Translations under genes and position numbers: made by a program
Source: Prevotella sp. ne3005
GTDB taxonomy: Bacteria; Bacteroidota; Bacteroidia; Bacteroidales; Bacteroidaceae
Assembly (NCBI RefSeq): GCF_900110085.1
Contig: NZ_FOCK01000003.1
Location: forward strand, 1 to 64,000
DNA length: 64,000 bases
Direction of reading: 5' to 3'
Shown here: positions 53,219 to 61,458 of the stretch, one piece after another
Layout: each line of letters starts with the position of its first letter
Numbering within the stretch: position 1 is the first letter of the stretch
Notes under the pieces: model-generated
What the model saw: only the letters and a program-made list of their open reading frames with translations
Databases searched by the model: none
Told to the model about the DNA's origin: nothing

Positions 53219-54064
53219 ATGAAGACAGGATTGGTATTAGAAGGAGGTGCGCTTCGGGGACTTTTTACGGCAGGTGTACTGGATGTACTCATGGAAAGCG
53301 GCGTGACCTTTGATGGCATGATAGGTGTGTCGGCTGGTGCAGCCTTTGGGTGCAATCTCAAGAGCTATCAGACACGACGTGTCATCCGCTATAATGAGAC
53401 ATACGCCAAGGATTGGCGGTATTGCAGTTTGAAGTCACTCATCAGGACTGGCAACCTGTTTGGAGCGGAGTTTGCCTACCATACGATTGCCGACGAACTG
53501 GACCCTTTCGACAATGTGGCATTTGAAAGAAATCCGATGGAGTTCCATCTGGTGGCAACTGAAGTGCATACGGGACGTGCCGTCTATCGGAAGATAAGCC
53601 AGGGAGGAACTAACCTGTATGAATGGCTACGTGCTTCATCGGCAATGCCTGTATTATCAAAGATTGTAGATGTCGATGGCTATCAGTTGTTAGATGGCGG
53701 TATAGCGGACTCTATACCGCTGCGATACTTTCAGGGGTTGGGATATGAGCGCAACCTTGTTGTGCTGACACAGCCGTCATTGTACCGCAAGACTCCTTTG
53801 AAAATGCAATGGCTTATCGAGAAACGGCTCTCGAAATATCCTGCGTTGTGCAAGGCGCTAGCGCACAGACACGAGATGTATAACCGCCAACTTCTCTATG
53901 TGGCTGAACAGGAATCAAAGGGAAATGTCATCGTCATACAGCCGGAAAGCACTCTGCCCATCAGCCACATTACCCATGATAGAGCAAAGATGAGAGAGAC
54001 CTATAATCTTGGAAGAAAGGCAGCGGAGAAGAAACTGCCGGAAATTATGTCAATGGTGTTTTAG
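53219..54064 (+). CDS. Patatin-like phospholipase
   Basis: This 281-residue protein starts at ATG 53219. The patatin catalytic dyad is visible: oxyanion loop EGGALRG (8-14), nucleophile Ser38 in GVSAG and Asp in LLDGGIADS (about 167). It has no signal peptide, so it is cytoplasmic or membrane-associated. It hydrolyses acyl esters of phospholipids and may recycle or remodel the lipids of this cluster. It is under the same operator as the lipid genes. The stop overlaps the stop of the convergent AraC gene. Confidence 0.9.
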   Translation: MKTGLVLEGGALRGLFTAGVLDVLMESGVTFDGMIGVSAGAAFGCNLKSYQTRRVIRYNETYAKDWRYCSLKSLIRTGNLFGAEFAYHTIADELDPFDNVAFERNPMEFHLVATEVHTGRAVYRKISQGGTNLYEWLRASSAMPVLSKIVDVDGYQLLDGGIADSIPLRYFQGLGYERNLVVLTQPSLYRKTPLKMQWLIEKRLSKYPALCKALAHRHEMYNRQLLYVAEQESKGNVIVIQPESTLPISHITHDRAKMRETYNLGRKAAEKKLPEIMSMVF

Positions 54065-54960
54065 TCCTCCGCTTTCTTCTGGCTCCTGCACGCACTCGGC
54101 GACATGCCGAAGTGGCGGCGGACGTAGGAGCCGAAGTGGGAGATGTTGGCGAAGCCGAGGCGGTCGGCTATTTCCTTGATGGGGGTGGCGGTGTTGCGCA
54201 GGTAGTAGCGCACGTCCTCGACGACGTACTGGTTGATCCAGTCCTTGGCGGGCTTGCCGCTCTCGTGCTCGCAGACCATCGTCAGATACTTGGGCGTGAT
54301 GGAGAGCAGGTCGGCATAGTAGCCCACGGGACGGCGCTTCACCTTCTCCTTGGTGAGCGTGGCGAGGAAGCGGTCGAAGAGTTGGCGGCTCTGCGTCTGG
54401 TAGGTCTGGGGCTCGGCGGTGTCGGACTCGTAGAGGATGCTGCACAGGCAGAAGAGCATCGACTGGATGAGCGATTGCATGGCTTGCTTGCTGAACTGGC
54501 TGTCGGGCATGTGCATGGACTGGCTGATGAGGGCGTGGTAGAGGCTGTGCTGGCGCACGATGTCGTCGGTGAGGCTGACGACGTTGGTGCGGCGGATATA
54601 GACGGCGCGATTCCAGACGCCGATGTGCTCGCGCAGCAGTTCGTGGATGATGCGCTCGGAGAGGCAGAGTATCTTGCACTCGAAGTCGGGGGAAATCATG
54701 AAGTCGGAGAGCACCACATCGGGGCAACTGAACAGCACGTCGTTCTTCTCCAACTGTCGGCGATTGCCGTTGATGTCGAGTTGTATGCGGCCCTCGCAGC
54801 AGAGGATGATGAAATTCATCTGGGCGCGGACGGGGTTAAGTTCGGTGAGTTCGCGGACGTTGTCGATGATGGCAATGTCGCCGTCGGCATAGACCTCGCG
54901 GACGCTGCGGTCGCGGATGGCGCTGATGCTGACCTCGTGGATGTACTTGTTGCTGTTCAT
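54061..54960 (-). CDS. AraC/XylS family transcriptional regulator
   Basis: This 299-residue protein starts at ATG 54960 (MNSNKYIHEVS). It has an N-terminal cupin-like sensor (MNFIILCCEGRIQLDINGNRR in outline, about 50-110) and a C-terminal double HTH with KEIADRLGFANISHFGSYVRRHFGMSP (about 262-290). It is divergent from the ABC-2 permeases and is the only full-size DNA-binding regulator in the 33-57 kb region, so it is the best candidate to bind the seven shared elements, whose place at about -43 to -19 suits an AraC-type activator. Its own promoter (54991-54998) lacks the element. Confidence 0.9.
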   Translation of the reverse strand: MNSNKYIHEVSISAIRDRSVREVYADGDIAIIDNVRELTELNPVRAQMNFIILCCEGRIQLDINGNRRQLEKNDVLFSCPDVVLSDFMISPDFECKILCLSERIIHELLREHIGVWNRAVYIRRTNVVSLTDDIVRQHSLYHALISQSMHMPDSQFSKQAMQSLIQSMLFCLCSILYESDTAEPQTYQTQSRQLFDRFLATLTKEKVKRRPVGYYADLLSITPKYLTMVCEHESGKPAKDWINQYVVEDVRYYLRNTATPIKEIADRLGFANISHFGSYVRRHFGMSPSACRSQKKAED

Positions 54961-54990
54961 CTTTTCTTCATATTGTTTGCATTTCTGGTG

Positions 54991-54998
54991 CAAATTTA
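54991..54998 (-). promoter_or_regulatory. AraC-gene -7 box
   Basis: TAAATTTG on the minus strand, about 30 nt before ATG 54960. The 35 nt upstream do not match the regulon element. Confidence 0.5.
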
Positions 54999-55082
54999 CG
55001 AATAAATCCGGCGATTTGCTACTTTTTTCTTCAAAAGAATTGTTCCGGACGGGAAGCAGTTGCCGTCGGGGGCAATATCTGA

Positions 55083-55125
55083 GAAGTCGGGAACACCGAT
55101 GATAGGGATTTTTGTTGCAATTTTG
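55083..55125 (+). promoter_or_regulatory. Regulon element (g) and -7 box for the ABC-2 permeases
   Basis: The element is at 55083-55107 (begins GAAGTCGGGAACACC), then 10 nt, then CAATTTTG (55118-55125), a one-base variant of the -7 consensus. The ATG follows after 4 nt. Confidence 0.75.
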
Positions 55126-55129
55126 CAGC

Positions 55130-56308
55130 ATGAAACAGAGCAGACTACAATTAGTATATGCCATCGCAAGGCGGGAATGCAGGATGTTGGCTCATCGTCC
55201 TGTATTCCTCTTTGTGATGATTCTGGCACCCGTGCTGTGTGTCGTGTTTTTCACCTCGCTGATGGCCGAAGGATTGCCGACGGACATGCCGGCGGCGGTG
55301 GTTGACGAGGACAACACGCCGACCACGCGCAAACTGGTACGGGTGCTGGACGTGATGGAGATGGCCGACGTGAGCCGGAAGTACTACTCGTTCAGCGAGG
55401 CGCACGAGGCCATGCGGCGGGGCGAAATCTATGCGTTCTTCTACATTCCGAAGGGAACGACTGCCGAGGCCATCAGCACGCGGCAGCCCAAGGTGTCGTT
55501 CTATACTAACGATGCCTACCTGGTGCCGGGCAACCTGATTATGAAGGACATGAAGATGACGGGCGAACTGATACCGCTGGCACTGACCCGCGAGAAACTC
55601 CGTGCGAAGGGACTGCCGGAGACGGAGATGATGGCGTGGCTGCAGCCCATCCAGATAGAGCCGCACCCGATTGGCAATCCAACACTTGACTATAATGTAT
55701 ATCTGTCGAACATGGTGGTGCCGGGCATTCTGATTCTGCTCATCCTGCTGACCACCGTCTATACCATCGGCTTCGAGTGGAAGCAGCAGACGCAGAAGGC
55801 GTGGTATCAGATGGCGGGGCAGCGGGTGTCTATTGCGCTGGGGGCAAAGTTGCTGCCGCAGACCGCAATCTACACCGTTCAATGGTGGCTGATGGATTGG
55901 TGGTTCTTTGTCCACTGCGGGTTCCCATGTCAGTGTGGACTGGGCATGATGATGCTCATCGGACTGCTCACGGTGCTGGCATCGCAGGGCTTCGGCGTAC
56001 TGCTGTTCGGCATTCAGGCTGGCATGATGCGCGTGGCTCTATGCATCTGTTCGCTATGGGGCATCCTGTCGTTCTCGCTGGCAGGCTTTACCTATCCCGT
56101 CACCGACATGCACCCCGTGTTGCAGGCGCTGTCAGTTTGGTTCCCGCTGCGCCATTACTACCTTATCTATGTCAACCAGGCACTCGACGGATTCCCCGTC
56201 CGCTATGTATGGTCATCGGTATGCTGGCTCGTTGCGTTCTGTGTATCGCCCCTGTTGGTACACTATCGTTATCGCAAGGCATTCCTTAAATTCGAATATT
56301 TGCCATGA
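55130..56308 (+). CDS. ABC-2 type transporter permease, first of a pair
   Basis: This 392-residue protein is of YhhJ/ABC-2 type. After an N-terminal anchor (VFLFVMILAPVLCVVFFTSLM) comes a large extracytoplasmic domain (about 45-215, VDEDNTPTTRKLVRVLD), and then five membrane helices (from GILILLILLTTVYTIG). It is thought to form an exporter with HlyD and TolC. No ATP-binding subunit is encoded next to it or anywhere in the window. ATG 55130 is 4 nt after the -7 box. It overlaps the second permease by 4 nt. Confidence 0.88.
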   Translation: MKQSRLQLVYAIARRECRMLAHRPVFLFVMILAPVLCVVFFTSLMAEGLPTDMPAAVVDEDNTPTTRKLVRVLDVMEMADVSRKYYSFSEAHEAMRRGEIYAFFYIPKGTTAEAISTRQPKVSFYTNDAYLVPGNLIMKDMKMTGELIPLALTREKLRAKGLPETEMMAWLQPIQIEPHPIGNPTLDYNVYLSNMVVPGILILLILLTTVYTIGFEWKQQTQKAWYQMAGQRVSIALGAKLLPQTAIYTVQWWLMDWWFFVHCGFPCQCGLGMMMLIGLLTVLASQGFGVLLFGIQAGMMRVALCICSLWGILSFSLAGFTYPVTDMHPVLQALSVWFPLRHYYLIYVNQALDGFPVRYVWSSVCWLVAFCVSPLLVHYRYRKAFLKFEYLP

Positions 56309-57468
56309 AGAAGATAACCTACATATTTTACAGTGAGTTGAAGGACATCCTGCACGACCCTGGCATCCTCATATTCATCCTGTTCGTGCCATTGGCCTAT
56401 CCGCTGCTCTATTCGTGGGTATATACCAACGAAGTGGTGCGCGAGGTGCCTGCCGTTGTCGTCGATGAGTCGGGCTCGATCCGTAGCCGAGAATTCATCC
56501 GTAGTATTGATGCCTCGCCCGATGTGCGTATTGTTGCCCGCTGCCGTTCGACGGAGGAGGCAAAGGGATGGGTGATGCGCCACGAGGCCTACGGCATCTA
56601 TCAGATTCCTCGCAACTTTGCCCTCGATATCTGGCAGCACCGTCAGACCACCATCGGCTGCTATTGCGACATGTCGTCGATGCTCTACTACAAAGCCCTG
56701 TATCTGGCTGCTACCGATGTGTCGCTGGAGATGAACAAGGACATCAAGATAGAGCGGTTAGGGTCAATGACTGAACGCGATAAAGAGATAACCAAGATGC
56801 CTGTAGAGTATGAGCATGTGAAACTATACAACCCGTCTTCAGGCTTCGCCTCGTTTCTGATTCCGCCTGTGCTGATGCTCATCCTCCAGCAGACTCTGCT
56901 CCTGGGCATTGGTATGCAGATGGGGCGCACTCGCGAACGCTGGCAAGGATTTACTATCCCCTTCGACCGCCATTATAAGTGGGCACCCAACATTGTCGTT
57001 GGAAAGGCATTGGTTTATCTGGGTATCTATCTCGTCATGGGAATCTACGCCTTCACCTGCGTCAACAGCTGGTTCCAACTGCCTCGACTGGGCGATTACC
57101 TGACATTCCTCGGTTTCCTCGTCCCTTACCTGTTGGCCTGCATCTTCTTTGCCATGACGCTCTCTTCGCTGATATATCGCCGCGAAGACTGCATCCTCAT
57201 CTTCGTATTCCTCTCGGTACCCATGTTGTTCCTGAGCGGCCTGTCGTGGCCGACCTCTGCTATGCCACCGTTCTGGAAACTCGTCTCTTGCCTGTTCCCC
57301 TCCACCTTCGGCATGAACGGCTATGTCCGCATCGCCTCGATGGGCTGCACACTCAATGAAATCCGAACCGAATACATAGCCCTCTGGATTCAGGCTGCCA
57401 TCTATTTCACCACCGCCTGCATGATGTATCGCCGACATATTATAAAGATGGTGGGCAAACAGGGATGA
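56305..57468 (+). CDS. ABC-2 type transporter permease, second of a pair
   Basis: This 387-residue protein has the same architecture as the preceding permease: N-terminal anchor (GILIFILFVPLAYPLLYSWVY), extracytoplasmic domain starting VVVDESGSIRSREFIRSID, and C-terminal membrane block with FLSGLSWPTSAMPPFW, the typical ABC-2 loop. The two likely form a heterodimer. It is the last gene of the regulon: 14 nt after its stop the relaxase gene of the mobile element ends on the other strand, so a recombination boundary lies here. Confidence 0.88.
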   Translation: MKKITYIFYSELKDILHDPGILIFILFVPLAYPLLYSWVYTNEVVREVPAVVVDESGSIRSREFIRSIDASPDVRIVARCRSTEEAKGWVMRHEAYGIYQIPRNFALDIWQHRQTTIGCYCDMSSMLYYKALYLAATDVSLEMNKDIKIERLGSMTERDKEITKMPVEYEHVKLYNPSSGFASFLIPPVLMLILQQTLLLGIGMQMGRTRERWQGFTIPFDRHYKWAPNIVVGKALVYLGIYLVMGIYAFTCVNSWFQLPRLGDYLTFLGFLVPYLLACIFFAMTLSSLIYRREDCILIFVFLSVPMLFLSGLSWPTSAMPPFWKLVSCLFPSTFGMNGYVRIASMGCTLNEIRTEYIALWIQAAIYFTTACMMYRRHIIKMVGKQG

Positions 57469-57482
57469 TACCTCTATCACTT

Positions 57483-58442
57483 CTATAGTCTTGGCCCCCG
57501 TTTCTTTTTCTTTCGCAGCATCTGTCGGCGGAATTCTTCCTCGGCAGGATCATAGACGGGATTATTGGAATCGAACAGGCCCAATGAAGGAATGCCTATA
57601 GATGGCTCATTGCGTTCTTGCTGTTTGGAATTTGGCTCTTCCTTTGGCTGCTCGTAGTGCCTTGTTTGCGGCTGATTACCTTTCGCCTCTTGTTGGGCTT
57701 TGTGTGCATTCTTTTTGATGACAGCATCCATTTTATCAAAGGCCATGCCACGTCTTATCTGTGAAGCCTTGAAGGTGTAGCCGTCTTTTGTGAAGCAGAT
57801 ACCCTGTATATCTTTTGGGGCTCGGCTGTCTTTCCTTCGCATCACCAACTTCATTTCTACACCTTCTTCCTTTAGATGTCCTACGAACTCTTTCCATGAC
57901 GTTGACTGTGCCAATGTGTTAATGACAATGCGGTATATCTCGTATTTCGTCCTTTCAGTTCCTCTTAATCTATCGGTTTTAGTGTGTCCTTTGCCCTTTG
58001 AGAATGTCAGTCCGTATTTCCGTTTAAGCTGTTTCGTGACCTGTTCATTCCGTCTAAAATCGTTCTGGTCTGTGATGGTCTTGCCCTCGTTGTTGATGCG
58101 GTTATAGACCAGATGGCAGTGAGGATTGCCATTATCGAAGTGGCGAACAAGAAGAAACTGGGTGTCCTTGATGCCCATCAGTTCCATGTACTCACGGGCA
58201 ATCTTCGTCATCGTCTCGTCGGTCAGTTTGTCCTTGTCCTCTGGCAGAAAACTCAGGGCGATATGGCCTACAGGCTTTGAGATTCTGGGATTCATCTGCC
58301 GTTGGAACTCAAAGCTGTCGATAATGTCCTGTGTCGTGGTCAGCAATACGCCATCGGAGGCAAGGATTCTTGCGTCTTCCTTGCCTGTCACATAGTGGAC
58401 GCATCTACTAAACGATGCTGCTTTCATGATTTTCCCTATCAT
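57483..58442 (-). CDS. Relaxase / mobilization nuclease (MobB/MbpB type)
   Basis: This 319-residue protein has the relaxase domain at about residues 1-200. The metal-binding HxH is in FDNGNPHCHLVYNRI (about 105-119) and the N-terminal catalytic Tyr is probably that of CVHYVTGK (about 17). It nicks oriT and pilots the DNA strand into a recipient. The C-terminal third is Gln/Glu/Lys-rich and ends in a basic KKKKRG tail. Its start overlaps the MobC-like gene by 4 nt. No type IV secretion genes are seen, so the element is mobilizable or its transfer genes lie to the right. Confidence 0.92.
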   Translation of the reverse strand: MIGKIMKAASFSRCVHYVTGKEDARILASDGVLLTTTQDIIDSFEFQRQMNPRISKPVGHIALSFLPEDKDKLTDETMTKIAREYMELMGIKDTQFLLVRHFDNGNPHCHLVYNRINNEGKTITDQNDFRRNEQVTKQLKRKYGLTFSKGKGHTKTDRLRGTERTKYEIYRIVINTLAQSTSWKEFVGHLKEEGVEMKLVMRRKDSRAPKDIQGICFTKDGYTFKASQIRRGMAFDKMDAVIKKNAHKAQQEAKGNQPQTRHYEQPKEEPNSKQQERNEPSIGIPSLGLFDSNNPVYDPAEEEFRRQMLRKKKKRGPRL

Positions 58443-58825
58443 CTTTTCTTCTTGTTAGTACCTTGTTTGTACTCTCTTATCACATCAGTAATCTCTCCAA
58501 GCAGGTTGTCTATTGGCGAGTATAGGTAGATAAAGCCGTCCTGATGAGCCATTTTCGTTAGTTGGTTGAGGTTGTTCGCCATACCTACCAATGTTCGATA
58601 CTCCTTCAGATCTGCCTCAGTACGGGGCTGTACGACCTCGGATTGTAAGGCAGACTCTCGGATATACTCTGCCAAACGCCTGTTCGCCTTACGGCTCCTT
58701 GTTCTCAAAATCTCGTAGTCTATCTTTGAAAACTTGACCGTGACAGCCTTTGACAGTCGCCTTGCATCGGCAACGGTCGGTCTGCCTTTCGATTTCTTCT
58801 TTTCTTGATTCCTTGTTGCTATCAT
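58439..58825 (-). CDS. MobC-like relaxosome accessory protein
   Basis: This 128-residue basic protein has an N-terminal ribbon-helix-helix-like segment (KAVTVKFSKIDYEILRTRSRKANRRLAEYIRESAL) and a C-terminal MobC helix pair (GMANNLNQLTKMAHQDGF). MobC proteins bind near oriT and help the relaxase open the strands. It overlaps the relaxase gene by 4 nt. The presumed oriT lies immediately upstream. Confidence 0.85.
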   Translation of the reverse strand: MIATRNQEKKKSKGRPTVADARRLSKAVTVKFSKIDYEILRTRSRKANRRLAEYIRESALQSEVVQPRTEADLKEYRTLVGMANNLNQLTKMAHQDGFIYLYSPIDNLLGEITDVIREYKQGTNKKKR

Positions 58826-59030
58826 AATTCCAGTGTATTCACTTTAGTGACTGTACTCACAGAATCTGCGACCAATGGGGAGCGGATTCCCTCGCGTCGT
58901 GGGTGCGAGCGAGATGGTTTTCGGGATGCCGAAAACATAACCTCGCCGCACTCAAACGTAGTTTCCAGACGATTGTGCCACCTTCGGTGTCAAACCACGT
59001 CAGTCTGGTCACAGGCTCCAGTCTTATCGC
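58826..59030. other. Candidate oriT region
   Basis: This 205-nt gap between mobC and the DUF3408 gene has a perfect 8-bp inverted repeat GTTTTCGG/CCGAAAAC with a 4-nt loop (58917-58924, 58929-58936), preceded by a G+C-rich tract (CGCGTCGTGGGTGCGAGCGA). An inverted repeat directly upstream of mobC-mobB is the usual oriT arrangement. The nick site cannot be identified. Confidence 0.5.
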
Positions 59031-59561
59031 TCACAGTTTAAACCATTGTTCCATATCCTCTCCGTAGTTGCCAAAGTGGTGCTTAACCATGTTCTCCACG
59101 ATGCCTGACGCACTCATACGCTTGCCTCCAAGCCTTCGTGCCACCTTGTCAAGTTCGTCGCGTAGTGACTCGCTGATGAACACGGGCTTTGGGTGATCAA
59201 TCTTTGGCACAGGAAGAAAGACGGTGCCGTACTCATCGAGTGAAAGCCTACGCTGCTTGCTGCTGACACGGTGGGCAGGTGTCTGCTTGCCATCAGGAAG
59301 AGAAACAGGTTTCGGCTGCGCTTCTTCCTCTTGTTCATTCTTTGGCGGAGTCTCTTGTTTCTGGACTTCTTCTTTTGTAGTGGGTGAAATCACTGCATTG
59401 ATGCCAGTGGAGATGACGGAGTTATCGCTCTCTTCAAGATCTGGGTAACGTTCATCCATGCTGATTAATGGGCGAGGTATGTCACCATACATGAAGGCTC
59501 TCAATGCCTCATCCTTCTCTTCCTTTGTCGGAGATACATTCTTGGTCTTTTTAGTTGTCAT
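59031..59561 (-). CDS. DUF3408 protein of mobile elements
   Basis: This 176-residue protein has a C-terminal domain (VFISESLRDELDKVARRLGGKRMSASGIVENMVKHHF, about 128-163) typical of DUF3408, a family found next to mobilization genes on Bacteroidota conjugative and mobilizable transposons. The N-terminal half is low-complexity and acidic (EEKDEALRAF, KNEQEEEAQPKP). The helical C-terminus resembles ribbon-helix-helix DNA-binding proteins. A -7 box TACTTTTG (59624-59631, minus strand) drives it with about 55 nt of leader. Confidence 0.85.
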   Translation of the reverse strand: MTTKKTKNVSPTKEEKDEALRAFMYGDIPRPLISMDERYPDLEESDNSVISTGINAVISPTTKEEVQKQETPPKNEQEEEAQPKPVSLPDGKQTPAHRVSSKQRRLSLDEYGTVFLPVPKIDHPKPVFISESLRDELDKVARRLGGKRMSASGIVENMVKHHFGNYGEDMEQWFKL

Positions 59562-59833
59562 TTGATTTTGGTTTAATTGTTACTACTATGGTCAGAGCTG
59601 TCGCTGATGACCGTTTTTCTGGGCAAAAGTAAGATGATTGGAATTACCCTCCAAGCATTTGGATTAAGCTGCCCCATTCTGCATATATCGTGGAGGATGT
59701 GCGGATTTTCTGGTGATTGGTTCCCTGTTTTTCCGAGTGGCTATAGTGGATACATTGTATTGCATGGATATAATGGCTACAGTGATTATGGTGACTTCAC
59801 TGTACCCAATATATATAATAATGTGTAGTGCTT

Positions 59834-59937
59834 GTTGGTATGTAAGTCCGTCGGTATGTAAGTCCGTTGGTACGTTTGATTGTTGGTACGTTGGTAAGTT
59901 GGTACGTTGGTAAGTTAGTACGTTTGAATGTTAGTAC
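59834..59937. repeat. Array of 13 octamers in the mobile element
   Basis: Thirteen 8-nt units, all starting GT, follow without a gap. GTTGGTAC occurs at 59866, 59882 and 59898, GTTGGTAA at 59890 and 59906, GTAAGTCC at 59842 and 59858, and GTTAGTAC at 59914 and 59930. Nearly every tetramer starts with GT (GTNN period 4). It could be a binding array (iteron-like) or a simple microsatellite. Confidence 0.85.
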
Positions 59938-60644
59938 GTACAATCAGTTTAACGGCTGATTGATTTAGCAATTTAGCAACTGATTTTCCCGATTTCAGCT
60001 AAAGAGGTGGCACACGTGGCACCCATTATCTACGCCATGAGCGCCAACCGCCTCTAAAAATTTGGTGGTTACATCAGGAATCTGTAATTTCGCACCGCAA
60101 TTGAACAAATGGCAGATGCCTTGCTTGCGCTGATTGCGCCGATTTTGAGGGCAAAACGGCGCAAGTTGTCTAAGAAATGTAGCAGTTAGGCATGGAAAAC
60201 GTTACTTTTGCACTGGATTTGAAGAAATCGTGTCACCAATGTCACCGTTTTAGTGAGACATTCGGTGACACTTGCTTTGGAAAGGCAATAAGAATGGAGA
60301 GAATGTAGTACCTTCGCATCGACAAGAAGGAAATGGGCACAAAGGTGCTTGCACCGACCCACAATAGGAGTAGCCTACTACCCCCTGTTGCTTGCAATGC
60401 CGCAATCAGGTGCCATAGAAGGGTGTAGCCTAATACGCACCTTTCTGGCATGTGCCACACAAAGGTGCGCGTTCGCTTTCTGGTGAGCAAGCTCTGAAGG
60501 CATTAGAATAAAGAAAAGCTGAAGTGTTAATTCAGACAAGAAAACTTCCAAGCAACAGGCAACAGGAACTTTTGAAGTACCTTTGTCGACGGTTCAAAGA
60601 AGAGCTGGATAAAAATGAAGTATAACTTAAAAAATATAATAGTG
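59938..60644. other. Non-coding stretch of the mobile element with promoter and hairpins
   Basis: No credible gene is seen. The stretch has a plus-strand -7 box TACTTTTG (60203-60210) and an inverted repeat TGTCACCG/CGGTGACA (60240-60247, 60263-60270). It also has a hairpin GGTGC-TT-GCACC (60344-60355), an AGTAGCCTACT near-palindrome around 60370, and a strong hairpin CGCACCTTT/AAAGGTGCG enclosing TGGCA/TGCCA (60436-60469). The 60203 promoter and the hairpins suggest a structured RNA upstream of the HTH genes. Confidence 0.5.
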
Positions 60645-60983
60645 ATGGAGATTGTAAATATCGAAAAGGATGCCTACGAGAAGTTCGCAGGGCAGTTTGA
60701 TCACTTCGTCAAGAAGATGATGGAGATGGGTAAGCGTGGCTCAGACAAGCGTCTGGGCGAGTGGATGGACAATCAGGAGGTATGCGACAGGTTGCGCATC
60801 AGTCCGAGAACGTTGCAGACGCTGAGGGACAATGGCACTCTGGCATATTCTCAGATTAGTCACAAGACGTATTACAAGCCGGAGGATGTGGAGAGCATCA
60901 TGAAGGTTGTCGCGGAAAGGAAGAAAGATGCTGCATGGCGTAAGCCTCGAAAGCCAAGAACCAACGGGGCTGTAATGGTTTAG
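60645..60983 (+). CDS. Excisionase-like helix-turn-helix protein 1
   Basis: This 112-residue protein starts at ATG 60645 (MEIVNIEKDAYEK). A helical N-terminus (FAGQFDHFVKKMMEMG) is followed by a MerR/excisionase-type HTH (WMDNQEVCDRLRISPRTLQTLRDNGTLAYSQISHKTYYKPEDVE, about 47-90) and a basic tail. Such proteins come in pairs on Bacteroidota mobile elements and may control excision or transfer genes. It lies 31 nt before the second one. Confidence 0.82.
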   Translation: MEIVNIEKDAYEKFAGQFDHFVKKMMEMGKRGSDKRLGEWMDNQEVCDRLRISPRTLQTLRDNGTLAYSQISHKTYYKPEDVESIMKVVAERKKDAAWRKPRKPRTNGAVMV

Positions 60984-61014
60984 TGTGGAATGGAATAATA
61001 AACAAAAGTAAAAC

Positions 61015-61326
61015 ATGGAGAATTATCTGAAAGAGTTGATTACTTTGAGAACTGACGGCTTGGTGGATGCCATGAAGTCGATGAAGGAGATTGAGACGCT
61101 GTTTGACAAGGTGACATACAACTACCGTCCCTTGCTGAACGGAGAGCGGTACTTGTCGGACTTGGAAGTGTCGCATCGCCTGAAGATAAGCCGTCGCACA
61201 TTGCAGGAATATCGTGACAGTGGTATTGTACCTTACATTAAGTTGGGTGGCAAGGTGCTCTATCGTGAGAGTGACCTTGAGAAGCTACTGGAGGAGTGCT
61301 ATCATCCTGCATACCGTAAAGATTAG
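61015..61326 (+). CDS. Excisionase-like helix-turn-helix protein 2
   Basis: This 103-residue protein has the same layout as the preceding gene: helical N-terminus, then HTH_17-type domain (YLSDLEVSHRLKISRRTLQEYRDSGIVPYIKLGGKVLYRESDLEKLL, about 47-92). The two are probably paralogues in one operon. No integrase gene is visible, so it must lie beyond the right edge or be lost. The 204 nt that follow hold only the AbiE promoter and operator. Confidence 0.82.
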   Translation: MENYLKELITLRTDGLVDAMKSMKEIETLFDKVTYNYRPLLNGERYLSDLEVSHRLKISRRTLQEYRDSGIVPYIKLGGKVLYRESDLEKLLEECYHPAYRKD

Positions 61327-61458
61327 AAAAATGATTGTTCTTGTCTTTTCTTTGGATTTTCTGTGTCATTTCACTTGGAATGGCATGGAAAATCCTTCTT
61401 TCTATCATTCCCCCAGAAAAAATATGTTTTACATTGCTCTCATTTAAGAAAAATGTAT

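Noticed and set aside
54050..54727. Long minus-strand frame rich in Arg/His/Pro
   Set aside because: It is an out-of-frame shadow of the AraC gene, with biased composition and no recognisable domain; the AraC frame has the full HTH.
54112..55005. Plus-strand frame of 297 codons rich in Ala/Val/Asp/Gly opposite the AraC gene
   Set aside because: Antisense shadow caused by high G+C third positions; no start signal and no domain.
57469..57482. Attachment site of the mobile element
   Set aside because: The gap is where a boundary should be, but without the other end no direct repeat can be shown, so no att site is annotated.
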